Assembly: GCF_033880585.1 (NCBI RefSeq)
Contig: NZ_CP137624.1
Location: 372,001-436,000 of the forward strand
From: Lysinibacillus louembei
GTDB lineage: Bacteria; Bacillota; Bacilli; Bacillales_A; Planococcaceae
Length of the DNA stretch: 64,000 bases
Reading direction: 5' to 3'
Each line of letters begins with the position of its first letter. Positions within the stretch are counted from its first letter, which is position 1. The translations under genes were made by a program, and so were the position numbers. Below, one piece after another: positions 36,761 through 45,117 of the stretch. The notes under the pieces are model-generated. The model saw only the letters and a list, made by a program, of their open reading frames with translations. It did no database searches and was not told the origin of the DNA.

Positions 36761-39259
36761 TTAGTTATCTCTTGAAGAAATTTTACCTGTCGCTGGGTCA
36801 TATTTAAATTTATAAGTTTTACCTTTATAAGAAATGCTGAAGTTTTCGCTACCAGCTGTTAGTTTAGGGTCATTGAAGTATACATATACAACTTTGTTAT
36901 CTGTAGAATCAGATGCTTTAGTAGCATTAGCAATTTCAGATACTACAACATCATTAGCAGAAACAGCCTCTGTAAATGTTAATGTGATAGAATCAGCAGT
37001 TGTTTTAGTTGTATCAGCAATTGAGAAGTAAGAAGTGCTAGCACCTGCTAAGAAAGTTACAGCTTTAGTAACTGACGTTAAACCAGATAAACCAGAATTA
37101 GTTGGTGTTGCAGTTACACGCACATTTGTTGCATCACCTTTAACTTTAATTGTAGCTTCAGTACCAGTAGTTGCAATATTTCTTACAAAACTTTGTGTGC
37201 TATATGCAGATACTTTACCTAATTCTGTTACACCATCTACATCATAAACTGTTACTTCTGATGCATCAGTTCTTACAGTAAATTGAACTGATGTTGAAGC
37301 GTTAGTTACCTCAGCAGCTGAACGTGGTTTACCATTTTGGTCAGATAATTGGTAAGTAAATGTAGCTAACTTAGCTGAACCGAAAGTAGTAACTTCTTTC
37401 TTTTCCTCATTTGTAACTTTTAATTCACTTGTGTATTCACCTGCTTTAACAGCACGGAAGTAAGTAATCTCAGAAGTTACTTGAAGATCTTTAGAATCTA
37501 GACCTACTTTAGAGCCTGTTTCCAAGAATACGATTGGTGTTGCAAATGAATCAACAACAGATTGAGTTACAGTAAATAGAGCTTTACCGTCTTTATCAGT
37601 AGTTAAAACGAAAGTATCATTTGTAGTACGTGGAACTTCTACACCGTCTGCATCGTATACTTTTAATGTGCCAAGATTATTTGTTGTTGCTTCTTCAAAT
37701 GTAACTTTAACTGGTGAATTCGGAACCACTTTACCCGCTTTAGTTTTTAAAGTAACAACATAATCACGTCCACCGATTTCATCAGTTGGAGCTGCTTTGT
37801 GTACTGCAGCAGTTTGTTTCCCTTCAGCAGTAACAGTTAAATCAAATACAGATTCTTTTTCGAACTTAACTGTAGAACCAGTTGCTTGTAATGCTGTTGC
37901 ATCATATTTAGCGTTTGTTCCTGGATTGTTAACGAATACGATTGGTGTTACTGATGCATCAGAACCAGTTAAAACTAAATTAGCTTTACCTGTAGCATCT
38001 AATTTAACAACACCTACTTTATATCCACCAGTAGTGTACTCATAAGCAAAGTTTCCAGTAGAAGCTGTATCACCAGTAGTAGCTAAACCTAAAAATTCAA
38101 CATCACGAACAGCTTTTTCAGGAGCAACGTTTAAATTCTCTTTGAATGCTACGTAAACTACTTCGTTATCATCACCAGTAATTTGGTAAACTTTTTGCTC
38201 ACCATTAGCTAAAGTAGTTTCTTTAGTAACATCTGCAATAGTTAATGATGTATTCCAGTATACTTTTGCTGCTGCTTTTGAACCTGGTTTGTTTACAGCG
38301 TAAGCATTTACTGTATCAACTTCACCTTGAGAACGAGTGTAAGTATAAGTAGCTACGCCTTCTGCATTTGTTTTAACTGTTTCAGTGATTTGTGGCACGA
38401 TAGTAGTATCGTTAGCTAATTTCTCATGGAAAATATCGAATTTCACCGCGATGTTTTCAGCAGATTCGCCTTCTTTAACAGTTACTTTTGCAGTTAAAGT
38501 TACTTTCTCACCAAATTTACCTTGGATTGAAGTTTCAGCTAATTCGATTTTCTCTGGTACTACTTTTGAACCTTCTACTTCAGCGCCTGAGATTTCAGCG
38601 TTGATTGTTTTGTATAAGAAAGTAGCGAATTGACCGCGAGTTGTGTCACCTTTTGGATTGAAGTTAGCAACTGTTGGGTTTGTGATATCGTAGTAATCTA
38701 ATACAGAGATTGCGGAACGAGCTTCAGCTTTAGCTTGAGCTAAGTCTTTAACGTCGCCTTTGAAATCTTGTTCAGCTACGAATTCTTCTAAGCTAACACC
38801 TTTAACAGTGTTAACCATACGTACTAATACGATAGCCATGTTTTCGCGAGTGATTGAATCGCTAGCTAAAAGGTTACCGTTAGAACCTACGAATACGCCT
38901 GCTTCTTTAACTACAGAAGCGTATTTTAATAATTCTTCGTTAGAAGCTGTTGTTAAATCGTTGAAAGCTGGGCTAGTTTTCCAGTTTGAAGCTGGAGCAT
39001 AACCTTCAGTTTCTAAGTATTTACCTAATAATTTAACTACATCAGAACGTGATAAAGTTTTATTAGGTTTGAAAGTGCCATCTGGGTAGCCGTTGATTAC
39101 GCCAGCATCAACTAATGCGTTGATTGCTTCTTCGTGTGTGTTACCTGAGATGTCGCTTAAGTTTGCTGCTGAAGCAACTGGTACGATTGCTGATGCTACT
39201 AAAGTAGCTGTCGCAGCTGTTGCTACGAATTTTTTGTATTTCTTTGGTTGGTTAGCCAT
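36761..39259 (-). CDS. SLH-domain S-layer protein
   Basis: 832 residues. The signal peptide is about 1-31 (cleavage after VASA). Three SLH domains occupy roughly 33-220: AINALVDAGVINGYPDGTF, then FVGSNGNLLASDSITREN, then FNPKGDTTRGQFA. They bind pyruvylated secondary wall polymer. The remainder is a series of beta-rich, Thr/Val-rich Ig-like modules, as in Lysinibacillus S-layer proteins. AGGAGG lies ten bases before ATG. Skewed, repetitive codon use suggests very high expression. It is shorter than the ~1250-residue SlpA of L. sphaericus. It is the likely acceptor of the neighbouring glycan system; Ser/Thr sites are plentiful but specific sites cannot be assigned. Confidence 0.93.
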   Translation of the reverse strand: MANQPKKYKKFVATAATATLVASAIVPVASAANLSDISGNTHEEAINALVDAGVINGYPDGTFKPNKTLSRSDVVKLLGKYLETEGYAPASNWKTSPAFNDLTTASNEELLKYASVVKEAGVFVGSNGNLLASDSITRENMAIVLVRMVNTVKGVSLEEFVAEQDFKGDVKDLAQAKAEARSAISVLDYYDITNPTVANFNPKGDTTRGQFATFLYKTINAEISGAEVEGSKVVPEKIELAETSIQGKFGEKVTLTAKVTVKEGESAENIAVKFDIFHEKLANDTTIVPQITETVKTNAEGVATYTYTRSQGEVDTVNAYAVNKPGSKAAAKVYWNTSLTIADVTKETTLANGEQKVYQITGDDNEVVYVAFKENLNVAPEKAVRDVEFLGLATTGDTASTGNFAYEYTTGGYKVGVVKLDATGKANLVLTGSDASVTPIVFVNNPGTNAKYDATALQATGSTVKFEKESVFDLTVTAEGKQTAAVHKAAPTDEIGGRDYVVTLKTKAGKVVPNSPVKVTFEEATTNNLGTLKVYDADGVEVPRTTNDTFVLTTDKDGKALFTVTQSVVDSFATPIVFLETGSKVGLDSKDLQVTSEITYFRAVKAGEYTSELKVTNEEKKEVTTFGSAKLATFTYQLSDQNGKPRSAAEVTNASTSVQFTVRTDASEVTVYDVDGVTELGKVSAYSTQSFVRNIATTGTEATIKVKGDATNVRVTATPTNSGLSGLTSVTKAVTFLAGASTSYFSIADTTKTTADSITLTFTEAVSANDVVVSEIANATKASDSTDNKVVYVYFNDPKLTAGSENFSISYKGKTYKFKYDPATGKISSRDN

Positions 39260-39722
39260 TGAAAAATTTCCTCCTCATATTTCAAATAATCTCTTAGTCT
39301 CTCACTACAAAAATAGTGTAGATAAACTAACTACACATAAATTCTAGTAGTATACAATTACAATGTCAATCCTTTTTTTAAACAAAAACATTATTGACAT
39401 GTTTTGCTACATTTAAAAAATATAACAAACCTGTACTTGGAGTGACTTCGAATTTCTTATATTATGACATAAAACTACTTGATAAAACAACATTTTATTC
39501 TAAATTATATAAAGCACGTTATAAAAATATAGTAGAAAATCGCTTTTTATAGTATTTTTATGATTAATATTTCACTTTTCTATAGTTTATATCATATAAA
39601 TACAACGAATAAATAATGTAGTAATTTTGAACTTTTACATTTTTTCTATTTTTAACGTACAGTGGCATTATATTTTTAGTGTTGTTGGATTATGCATTTA
39701 TTTTTTATTTAATTTATAGACA
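39260..39722 (-). promoter_or_regulatory. S-layer gene upstream region with a candidate promoter at 39461-39490
   Basis: A 460-bp AT-rich region. TTGTTT (39485-39490), an 18-nt spacer, then CATAAT (39461-39466) on the minus strand would give a leader of roughly 190 nt. Long, stable leaders are known for S-layer mRNAs. CACTACAAAAATAGTG near 39303 can form a small hairpin in the leader. I see no gene in this stretch. Confidence 0.4.
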
Positions 39723-39763
39723 AAGAAGAAGGTTTAAGCATTTGCTGCTTAAACCTTCTTCTT
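39723..39763 (-). terminator. Strong terminator downstream of tagA
   Basis: A perfect 18-bp stem (39723-39740 with 39746-39763), loop TTTGC, followed on the minus strand by TTGTCT. It lies about 150 nt after the TagA stop codon and isolates the S-layer promoter from upstream transcription. The 39764-39910 stretch between them holds nothing else recognisable. Confidence 0.75.
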
Positions 39764-39910
39764 GGGCTACCAACCGTTTTTTTCCTTGCAGGGAAAATTT
39801 TAAACTCTTTATCATAAGAGGAAATCTTACTATGGATACAGTGTAACACTAACATTACAATTTAACAATCTATTATTACAAAGATTACACAATATTTTTT
39901 TCGGCAGTGT

Positions 39911-40633
39911 TTATTTTTTCTTTCTATCCCTTGCTACTTCAAGCAAAAACAGTGGTAGCGAAATTTGTCGTTTTATGCGATGTGGCTCTTTCATTAGACG
40001 ATAAAACCACTCCATTCCCACCTTTTGGAATGCTTCTGGGGCACGTTTTACATTTCCTGCAAGTACATCGAAGGAGCCGCCTACCCCTTGATAAATTGTC
40101 GGGTGAAGCTGATCACGATTAGCATTAATCCAATTTTCCTGCTTTGGTGAGCCCATTGCGACAAATAACAAATCAGGCTTTGCTTCATTAATTTTTGCTA
40201 CTACCTTGTCATTATCCTTTTCATAACCGTCCTGTGTTCCTGCAATAAGGATGTTTGGGTATAGTTCTTGAAGCTTTTCAGCAGCTTTGTCCGCAACACC
40301 TGGCTTACCACCGTATAAGAAAATCGGCTTGCTGCGCTTTGCTGCTTCTTCGCATAGGCGCATCATCATATCGACGCCTGTTACGCGTGATGTAATTTGC
40401 CCTTTTTGAATTTTTGAGGCTAGAATGACGCCAATGCCATCCGGGATTTGGAATTCTGCATTATTCAGTAATGTCTTTAATGCAGGGTCTTCCTTTGCCT
40501 TAATAATTTTCTCTGGATTAATCGCTACGATTAATGATTTTTTCTTGTGTTCGATTTGTTCAAATACGATAGGTAACAGCTCATCGTAGCTTTCTGTATT
40601 GACTTGAATGCCTAGTACGGTTTCTTTCATCAT
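39911..40633 (-). CDS. tagA: WecG/TagA/CpsF-family glycosyltransferase
   Basis: 240 residues, the compact GT26 family. Motifs: VAINPEKI, IPDGIGVI, RVTGVDMM, FLYGGKPGVADKAAEKL, VAMGSPKQENWI and GVGGSFDVLAG, all diagnostic. Members transfer ManNAc (or ManNAcA) to GlcNAc-diphospho-undecaprenol. Next to a WecC-like dehydrogenase and an SLH protein it probably builds the secondary wall polymer linkage unit or repeat. Teichoic acid linkage is the alternative. Confidence 0.9.
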   Translation of the reverse strand: MMKETVLGIQVNTESYDELLPIVFEQIEHKKKSLIVAINPEKIIKAKEDPALKTLLNNAEFQIPDGIGVILASKIQKGQITSRVTGVDMMMRLCEEAAKRSKPIFLYGGKPGVADKAAEKLQELYPNILIAGTQDGYEKDNDKVVAKINEAKPDLLFVAMGSPKQENWINANRDQLHPTIYQGVGGSFDVLAGNVKRAPEAFQKVGMEWFYRLMKEPHRIKRQISLPLFLLEVARDRKKK

Positions 40634-40682
40634 ATTTCATCCTTTCTTCTTATTGAAAAAACAGTGTGCTAGGTGCACACTG

Positions 40683-41951
40683 TTAGTTTTTTGCATCGCC
40701 AAGTAAATGGAATTGATAGCCTGCTCGCTCCCAGCTTGTGCGGTCTAAGCAATTTTTCGTATCGAATACGATTTTATTACGTGATGCAAAGGCTTGTGGG
40801 TCTAATGCTTTAAATTCTTTATGGTCCGTTAAGCATAATAAAATATCTGCAGCCGCAACAACTTCATCAAAATTTTGCGTCTGTGTCGCATGCTTGTTTT
40901 CTTTAATATGTGGGTCAAATGATATAACGTTTAAGCCAAGCTTTTGTAATTCATCAATAACGATTGTTGATGGGCTTTCGCGCATATCGTCTACGTTTCC
41001 TTTAAATGCTAAGCCTAGTACGCCGACAGTAGCGCCTGCAATTTTATTTTGATTTAAAATTGTTTGTGTTTTTTGCGCAGTGTAGCTTGGCATGCTGTCA
41101 TTCGTATTGCGTGCTAAGTGGATGATTTCTGCCTGTCCACCACCGATTTCTACTAAAAACCATGGGTCTACTGCGATACAATGACCACCAACACCTGGTC
41201 CTGGGAAATGGACGTTTACACGTGGATGATAGTTCGCAAATTGAATGGCTTCCCAAATGTTTACATCTAGCTTGTCCGCCATTTTTGCCAGCTCGTTGGC
41301 AAATGCAATATTCACATCACGGTAGGTATTTTCCATCACTTTCACAAGCTCTGCTGTTGTCGCATCCGTTAAATGGATTGTGCCTCCAACAAATGTTTCA
41401 TATAGTTCCTTCGTTAGCTCTGCCGATTTTTTGTTGATTCCGCCAACGATGCGATCGTTTTTCACGAGCTCCTCAAAAATACGCCCTGGGATAACGCGTT
41501 CTGGTGAGTGTGCAACATAAATTTGTGTGCCGATTTCTAGCCCTGATTTCACTAGCTCTGGTAACATAATATGCTCTACCGTTTTAGGTGGCACTGTTGA
41601 TTCTAAAATAACTAAATTTCCTTCTTTAATATACGGTACAATTGAAGCTGTTGCTTGACGTACATATTCTAAGTTAGCTGTATTGTCCGGGTTAATTGGT
41701 GACGGTACAGCAACGATGAAAACATCTGCCTCCTGTGGCGTTGTTGATGCTGTTAAAAACCCTTCATCTACCGCTTTATTTAGGCGTTCCTGTAGACCAT
41801 CCTCTTCAATATGTAGTTTCTTTTCCTGAATACTTTTAACAGCAGCAGGATTTAAATCTACTCCGTGTACCTTTACACCATGATTTGCAAACATTACGGC
41901 TGTTGGTAAACCGATATATCCTAAGCCAACAACACAAATTGATTTTGTCAT
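40683..41951 (-). CDS. wecC: UDP-N-acetyl-D-mannosamine dehydrogenase
   Basis: 422 residues. The NAD-binding start is ICVVGLGYIGLPTAVMFA; the middle domain has ENTYRDVNIAFANELA; the catalytic cysteine lies in FPGPGVGGHCIAVDPWF; LGLAFKGNVDDMRESPS follows. It oxidises UDP-ManNAc to UDP-ManNAcA. The substrate is assigned by similarity to WecC; other UDP-sugars are possible. It precedes tagA by about 49 bp in the same direction, so both likely act on one wall polymer. Confidence 0.87.
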   Translation of the reverse strand: MTKSICVVGLGYIGLPTAVMFANHGVKVHGVDLNPAAVKSIQEKKLHIEEDGLQERLNKAVDEGFLTASTTPQEADVFIVAVPSPINPDNTANLEYVRQATASIVPYIKEGNLVILESTVPPKTVEHIMLPELVKSGLEIGTQIYVAHSPERVIPGRIFEELVKNDRIVGGINKKSAELTKELYETFVGGTIHLTDATTAELVKVMENTYRDVNIAFANELAKMADKLDVNIWEAIQFANYHPRVNVHFPGPGVGGHCIAVDPWFLVEIGGGQAEIIHLARNTNDSMPSYTAQKTQTILNQNKIAGATVGVLGLAFKGNVDDMRESPSTIVIDELQKLGLNVISFDPHIKENKHATQTQNFDEVVAAADILLCLTDHKEFKALDPQAFASRNKIVFDTKNCLDRTSWERAGYQFHLLGDAKN

Positions 41952-41984
41952 GCTCGTTACTTCCTTTCATTTATCAAGAGCGAA

Positions 41985-42044
41985 TGTATATTATAATAAA
42001 CGCTTTTCTGGCAAAATGGTTCGAAAACCTACTGTTTAACAGTA
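41985..42044 (-). promoter_or_regulatory. Candidate promoter and upstream palindrome of wecC-tagA
   Basis: TTGCCA (42009-42014), 18 nt, then TATACA (41985-41990) on the minus strand, with another TATAAT overlapping the spacer. Upstream lies the 15-bp palindrome TACTGTTTAACAGTA (42030-42044), a possible operator. Confidence 0.35.
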
Positions 42045-42104
42045 TACAACTTTTTAGCGTATCATGTGAAATAATATTTATGGAAAAATGTCAAAAAAGA
42101 AAAA

Positions 42105-42136
42105 GCTCAGTCTGAAAAGACATTTTGAGACCGAGC
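42105..42136 (-). terminator. Distal terminator downstream of flagellin
   Basis: GCTCAGTCT (42105-42113) pairs with AGACCGAGC (42128-42136), including one G-U pair, followed on the minus strand by TTTTTCTTTTTT. It is the second of two terminators after the flagellin gene; the dispersed repeat at 42141-42175 lies between them. Confidence 0.65.
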
Positions 42137-42140
42137 CTTT

Positions 42141-42175
42141 GCGACGAGGACGGTGATTGTCACCGCAGGAGCACA
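42141..42175. repeat. Intergenic repeat, copy 1 (with internal palindrome)
   Basis: Its reverse complement starts GTGCTCCTGCGGT and ends CTCGTCGC, as does 49522-49544. Here about 11 extra bases form the palindrome CGGTGATTGTCACCG (42151-42165). Both copies lie downstream of genes. Confidence 0.5.
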
Positions 42176-42204
42176 CTTTTTAGCGAATATTCGATACAAA
42201 AGCA

Positions 42205-42243
42205 AAGGCTGTTTGAAAAGATGACATCTTTTCAAACAGCCTT
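42205..42243 (-). terminator. Proximal terminator of the flagellin gene
   Basis: AAGGCTGTTTGAAAAGATG (42205-42223) and its exact complement (42225-42243) flank one base; on the minus strand TGCTTTTGT follows. It belongs to a family of similar stems in this window (58677, 60778 and, more distantly, 50798). Confidence 0.8.
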
Positions 42244-42249
42244 CTCCTA

Positions 42250-43083
42250 CTATCTACGTCCAGCATCTAGCAATGTTAGTACAGAATAAGCTTGCTGCAT
42301 ATGCAAGCGCATAATATACTGACTTGCTTGGAGCAAAATATTAGCCTTTACAAAGTTCATCATTTCCTTGGCAATGTCGGCATCGCGAATACGTGACTCA
42401 GCAGCCGTTAAGTTTTCTGCCGTATTCATCACATTATTGTAGGCATGCTCCATGCGGTTTTGATAAGCGCCCATACGTGAGCGCTCTTTTGATACCTTAT
42501 TTAGCGCATCATCAAGCTCTCCAATTGCTTTATCTGCATTTTCACGTGTTAAAATGTCTGAGTTATCAAGACCAAGACTTGTCGAATTCATCCCACCAAT
42601 ATATAAATCAATGGTTTGCCCTGCATTGGCACCTGCCTGTATTTTTATTGGTGTATTTTCGTGGTCGCCGTTTAACAGCTTTTTCGTATTGAATTCCGTT
42701 TGTTGTGCAGAACGAGTAATTTCTTCCTTAAGCTGCTGGTACTCCTGATTAATAAGTTCTCTATCTTTATCTGTCAAAGTATCACTTGCTGCTTGCACAG
42801 CTAACTCGCGCATTCTTTGAATCATCGCATGTGTTTCATTCAATGTTCCTTCTGCTGTTTGCACAAGTCCAATACCATCTTGAATGTTTTTCCCTGCCAT
42901 ATTTAAGCCGCGAATTTGGGCACGCATTTTTTCAGAAATGGCTAGCCCTGCTGGATCATCCGCTGCGCTATTAATCCGATAACCTGATGAAATGCGTAGT
43001 AAAGCTTTATTCGATGCCGCATAATGGCGATTCATATTGTTGAGTATAGAATAACCGAGCGAACTCCATTGACCTAGCATCAT
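42250..43083 (-). CDS. Flagellin with diverged termini
   Basis: About 277 residues; only D0/D1-type domains. The core signature RISSGYRINSAADDPAGLAISEKMRAQIRGL is intact, as is the C-terminal ESRIRDADIAKEMM. The first 25 residues (MMLGQWSSLGYSILNNMNRH) and the last 20 (IMRLHMQQAYSVLTLL) depart from the usual MRINHNI start and QANQQPQ end, which form the filament core. ATG codons at 43083 and 43080 follow GAGGGAGGG; a GTG at 43104 is inside that RBS. A consensus sigma-D promoter lies upstream. It is isolated from other flagellar filament genes and may be a minor or specialised flagellin. Confidence 0.88.
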   Translation of the reverse strand: MMLGQWSSLGYSILNNMNRHYAASNKALLRISSGYRINSAADDPAGLAISEKMRAQIRGLNMAGKNIQDGIGLVQTAEGTLNETHAMIQRMRELAVQAASDTLTDKDRELINQEYQQLKEEITRSAQQTEFNTKKLLNGDHENTPIKIQAGANAGQTIDLYIGGMNSTSLGLDNSDILTRENADKAIGELDDALNKVSKERSRMGAYQNRMEHAYNNVMNTAENLTAAESRIRDADIAKEMMNFVKANILLQASQYIMRLHMQQAYSVLTLLDAGRR

Positions 43084-43118
43084 TTGTGCGTATCCCTCCC
43101 TCACCTCATTTTTTATTT

Positions 43119-43145
43119 ATATCGGCGCTTTTAGTGGGGAGTTTA
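43119..43145 (-). promoter_or_regulatory. Consensus sigma-D (FliA) promoter of the flagellin gene
   Basis: On the minus strand TAAA (43142-43145), exactly 15 nt, then GCCGATAT (43119-43126): a perfect match to the Bacillus sigma-D consensus. The start codon is about 36 nt downstream of the -10 end. Confidence 0.88.
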
Positions 43146-43198
43146 TCCTATTTTATTTGAATTACAGTATATCAGAGATCATAATAAAGTGAACCTTC

Positions 43199-43328
43199 AA
43201 TCAGTGGGGGTTTTCCTCATCCCCCACTGATTGGTAGTTTCACCAATCGGGTTTTTACAGGCTGTTTGATCTCCCACTTCAACACCTTGATTTTATCTGT
43301 TGTTTTGAAGGGGGGTCTTACAGCCTGT
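43199..43328. repeat. Structured non-coding element with nested palindromes
   Basis: AATCAGTGGGGG (43199-43210) pairs with 43221-43232. It is followed by ATTGGT/ACCAAT (43230-43247). A 9-bp pair ACAGGCTGT/ACAGCCTGT (43257-43265 and 43320-43328) encloses a CTTCAA/TTGAAG helix. No ORF is present. The TCAGTGGG stem is shared with the element that splits the Rpn gene at 44370. Confidence 0.5.
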
Positions 43329-43344
43329 TAATACGGGATAAAAA

Positions 43345-43370
43345 CACCTTTCAAACTTTCCCGAAAGGTG
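43345..43370 (-). terminator. Terminator of the IDEAL-like gene
   Basis: CACCTTTC (43345-43352) pairs with GAAAGGTG (43363-43370), abutting the stop codon at 43371. TTTTTATC follows on the minus strand. Confidence 0.75.
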
Positions 43371-43847
43371 CTACAGCATATCACGTTGCTCTAAATGCCA
43401 AACTAAATTGTAAAACATGGCTTCATTGCGCTCTGTTAAGGCATAGTCGATTAGACGCTCAACATTTTTTCCTTCTAGCTCACGAATTATGGAAGAAGTC
43501 TCTGGCTCTGCTTCAAATGTATCTCCTACCGTTGTATTCGCTAATTTTTCCTCAATGATTGGCAATAAATAATCATAGACATTTGAAATTAGCAGGAGCT
43601 GGTAGAGAGGGATTCGTATAAATCGACTACCATTTTGGAATACGAATACATCTGATACATTTTCAATTTTATACGTTTTTAAATTAACAACCATTTCCTT
43701 TCCATCTAAAGGAATAAAATGAAACAGCTCATCCTCCTTTATAATTGAAAGATGCTGATAAGCAAAAACAAGGCATAGCTTTGCCCCAGCCATTTTCGTA
43801 TACAATGGCTTCATAAACTGGATGCGAATCACCTTCACCCTCCTCAA
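43371..43847 (-). CDS. Small protein with C-terminal IDEAL-like motif
   Basis: 158 residues. Residues 1-100 form an alpha/beta region with no motif I recognise (FHFIPLDGKEMVVNLKTYKIE). The C-terminus, VERLIDYALTERNEAMFYNLV, resembles the IDEAL domain, a short helical module found in several Bacillales proteins. The function is unknown. It is monocistronic, with its own terminator, and lies between the flagellin and the Rpn pseudogene. Confidence 0.6.
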   Translation of the reverse strand: MRRVKVIRIQFMKPLYTKMAGAKLCLVFAYQHLSIIKEDELFHFIPLDGKEMVVNLKTYKIENVSDVFVFQNGSRFIRIPLYQLLLISNVYDYLLPIIEEKLANTTVGDTFEAEPETSSIIRELEGKNVERLIDYALTERNEAMFYNLVWHLEQRDML

Positions 43848-43901
43848 ACCTTTTCGCTTTTATTACAGCTTATTTTCTCCATTAGACAGCGATTTCAAAC
43901 A

Positions 43902-45008
43902 TTATTTATTGGATGTTTTGAAATCGGATATTTTAGGTTGTTGATGTTGCTTGCGTAACTGTTGAACCTTTTCTAAAGATAAACCTGTCACTTTTGTAAT
44001 GAATTCATCACTTGCGCCTTCTTTTATCATATTGATAGCTGTCTGTTCTAATCCCTGTTCTATTCCTTCTTTAACTCCTGCTGCATGTGCGTCTTTTTTA
44101 CCAGCTTCTTCATCCAAAATATATTTCAAACGAGATTCATAGGCGATGCGGGATTCAGGGGTTTGGCTTAACTCCTCCCATGCTCCAAAAGCTTGGCGTA
44201 AGTTTTCATCTTTCATAGCTAGCTCCTCCAATTCTTTATATATTTGATCATAGACATGGTGCTTACGAGCATCAATCGTCCCTAACAGCATAAGCCACCT
44301 AACAAGAAGGTCATCGAGTGGGGTCACTTTTTCTGTAAACCATGCTTCTAGAAATTTGTTCATTTCAATCAATTACGCCTTGGCGTAATTGCGTCCAGAT
44401 TTTTTCGAACTTGTTCGAAAAGCTCCTCTTCAAAATCTGTGACATCCGCCGGAGGCTTTATCGTGATTCAGTAGGGGTTTGGACACCCACTGAATCACGA
44501 TAAAGTGGATTTCTAGTACATCATCTTCCTTCATCATGCGTCCACCTGTGCTGTCTTCACACAAATGATAAATGTTGTGGTAATATGAGCTGTCCTTAAT
44601 TAATGTATAATTGCAAATATTAATTGTAATAGTTGGATGTAATGTATTATAGCCATCGCCTTTATTGAATGGTGCACAGTATAATCTTGCCCAATAATAG
44701 AGTGTACGTTTGAGCATGCTTTCTTTTTGATGTAGCTGCATTTCGATATTTATATAATCCTCGCTTTGTGTTTTGACACCGATGTCTAATATCGATTTTT
44801 TATCCTCTTCATACTCCCCACTGAGCTCATTTTTTTTGAAGAAAACTTCCTTTATATTATCGCGTCCTGTTTTTTGCAAAATGGCATTTAAAAAGACAAT
44901 TGTTATATGTTTATTGCGTTCGCTACCGAATAATTGCTTGAAGGCAAAATCGATTTTGAGATCAAGCAGCTTATTTAATAGCAAGCGGCGTAACAGTTTT
45001 TTGTTCAT
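43902..45008 (-). pseudogene. Rpn-family recombination-promoting nuclease gene, split by an inserted element
   Basis: The 5' half (44430-45008, ATG at 45008 after AAGGGAG) encodes LDLKIDFAFKQLFGSERNKH and the PD-(D/E)XK core with ILDIGVKTQSEDYINIEMQ. It reaches DVLEIHFI and then runs out of homology for 25 residues into an inserted element. The 3' half (43902 to about 44369) resumes with EMNKFLEAWFTEKVTPLDD and ends in the helical tail common to the family. Joining the halves without 44370-44501 restores LEIHFIEMNKFLEAWF in frame. Rpn proteins are PD-(D/E)XK nucleases linked to recombination. Two separate fragments might still be made, but the C-terminal half has no RBS. Confidence 0.82.
44370..44501. 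mobile_element. About 132-bp palindromic (MITE- or REP-like) element inserted in the Rpn gene
   Basis: It contains three palindromes: CAATTACGCCTTGGCGTAAT and one more base at 44370-44391; TTTTCGAACTTGTTCGAAAA at about 44402-44421, inside a CAGATTTT/AAAATCTG stem; and an ATCGTGATTCAGT...ACTGAATCACGAT hairpin at 44460-44501. Removing it restores the Rpn reading frame, which defines the boundaries to within a few bases. It encodes nothing. A short AT duplication at the junction is possible. Confidence 0.7.
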
Positions 45009-45078
45009 TTATATTCTCCCTTCTATTTTATCACAATTACAATTATGCATTCGGCTTACGTTTACTGCGGTTTCGGGG

Positions 45079-45084
45079 TATAAT
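45079..45084 (+). promoter_or_regulatory. Candidate -10 of ywqB-ywqA
   Basis: TATAAT on the plus strand, 34 nt upstream of the ywqB start. A weak -35 (TTACGT) lies 17 nt upstream. It is divergent from the Rpn pseudogene. Confidence 0.4.
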
Positions 45085-45117
45085 GGAAGGAACGACTTTT
45101 TTAGGGGAGAGACTATT

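Noticed and set aside
44773-45117. Upstream extension of ywqB to a 636-codon ORF
   Set aside because: The extension is antisense to the Rpn gene. The ATG at 45118 has a good RBS and a -10 upstream, and the extra residues show no domain.
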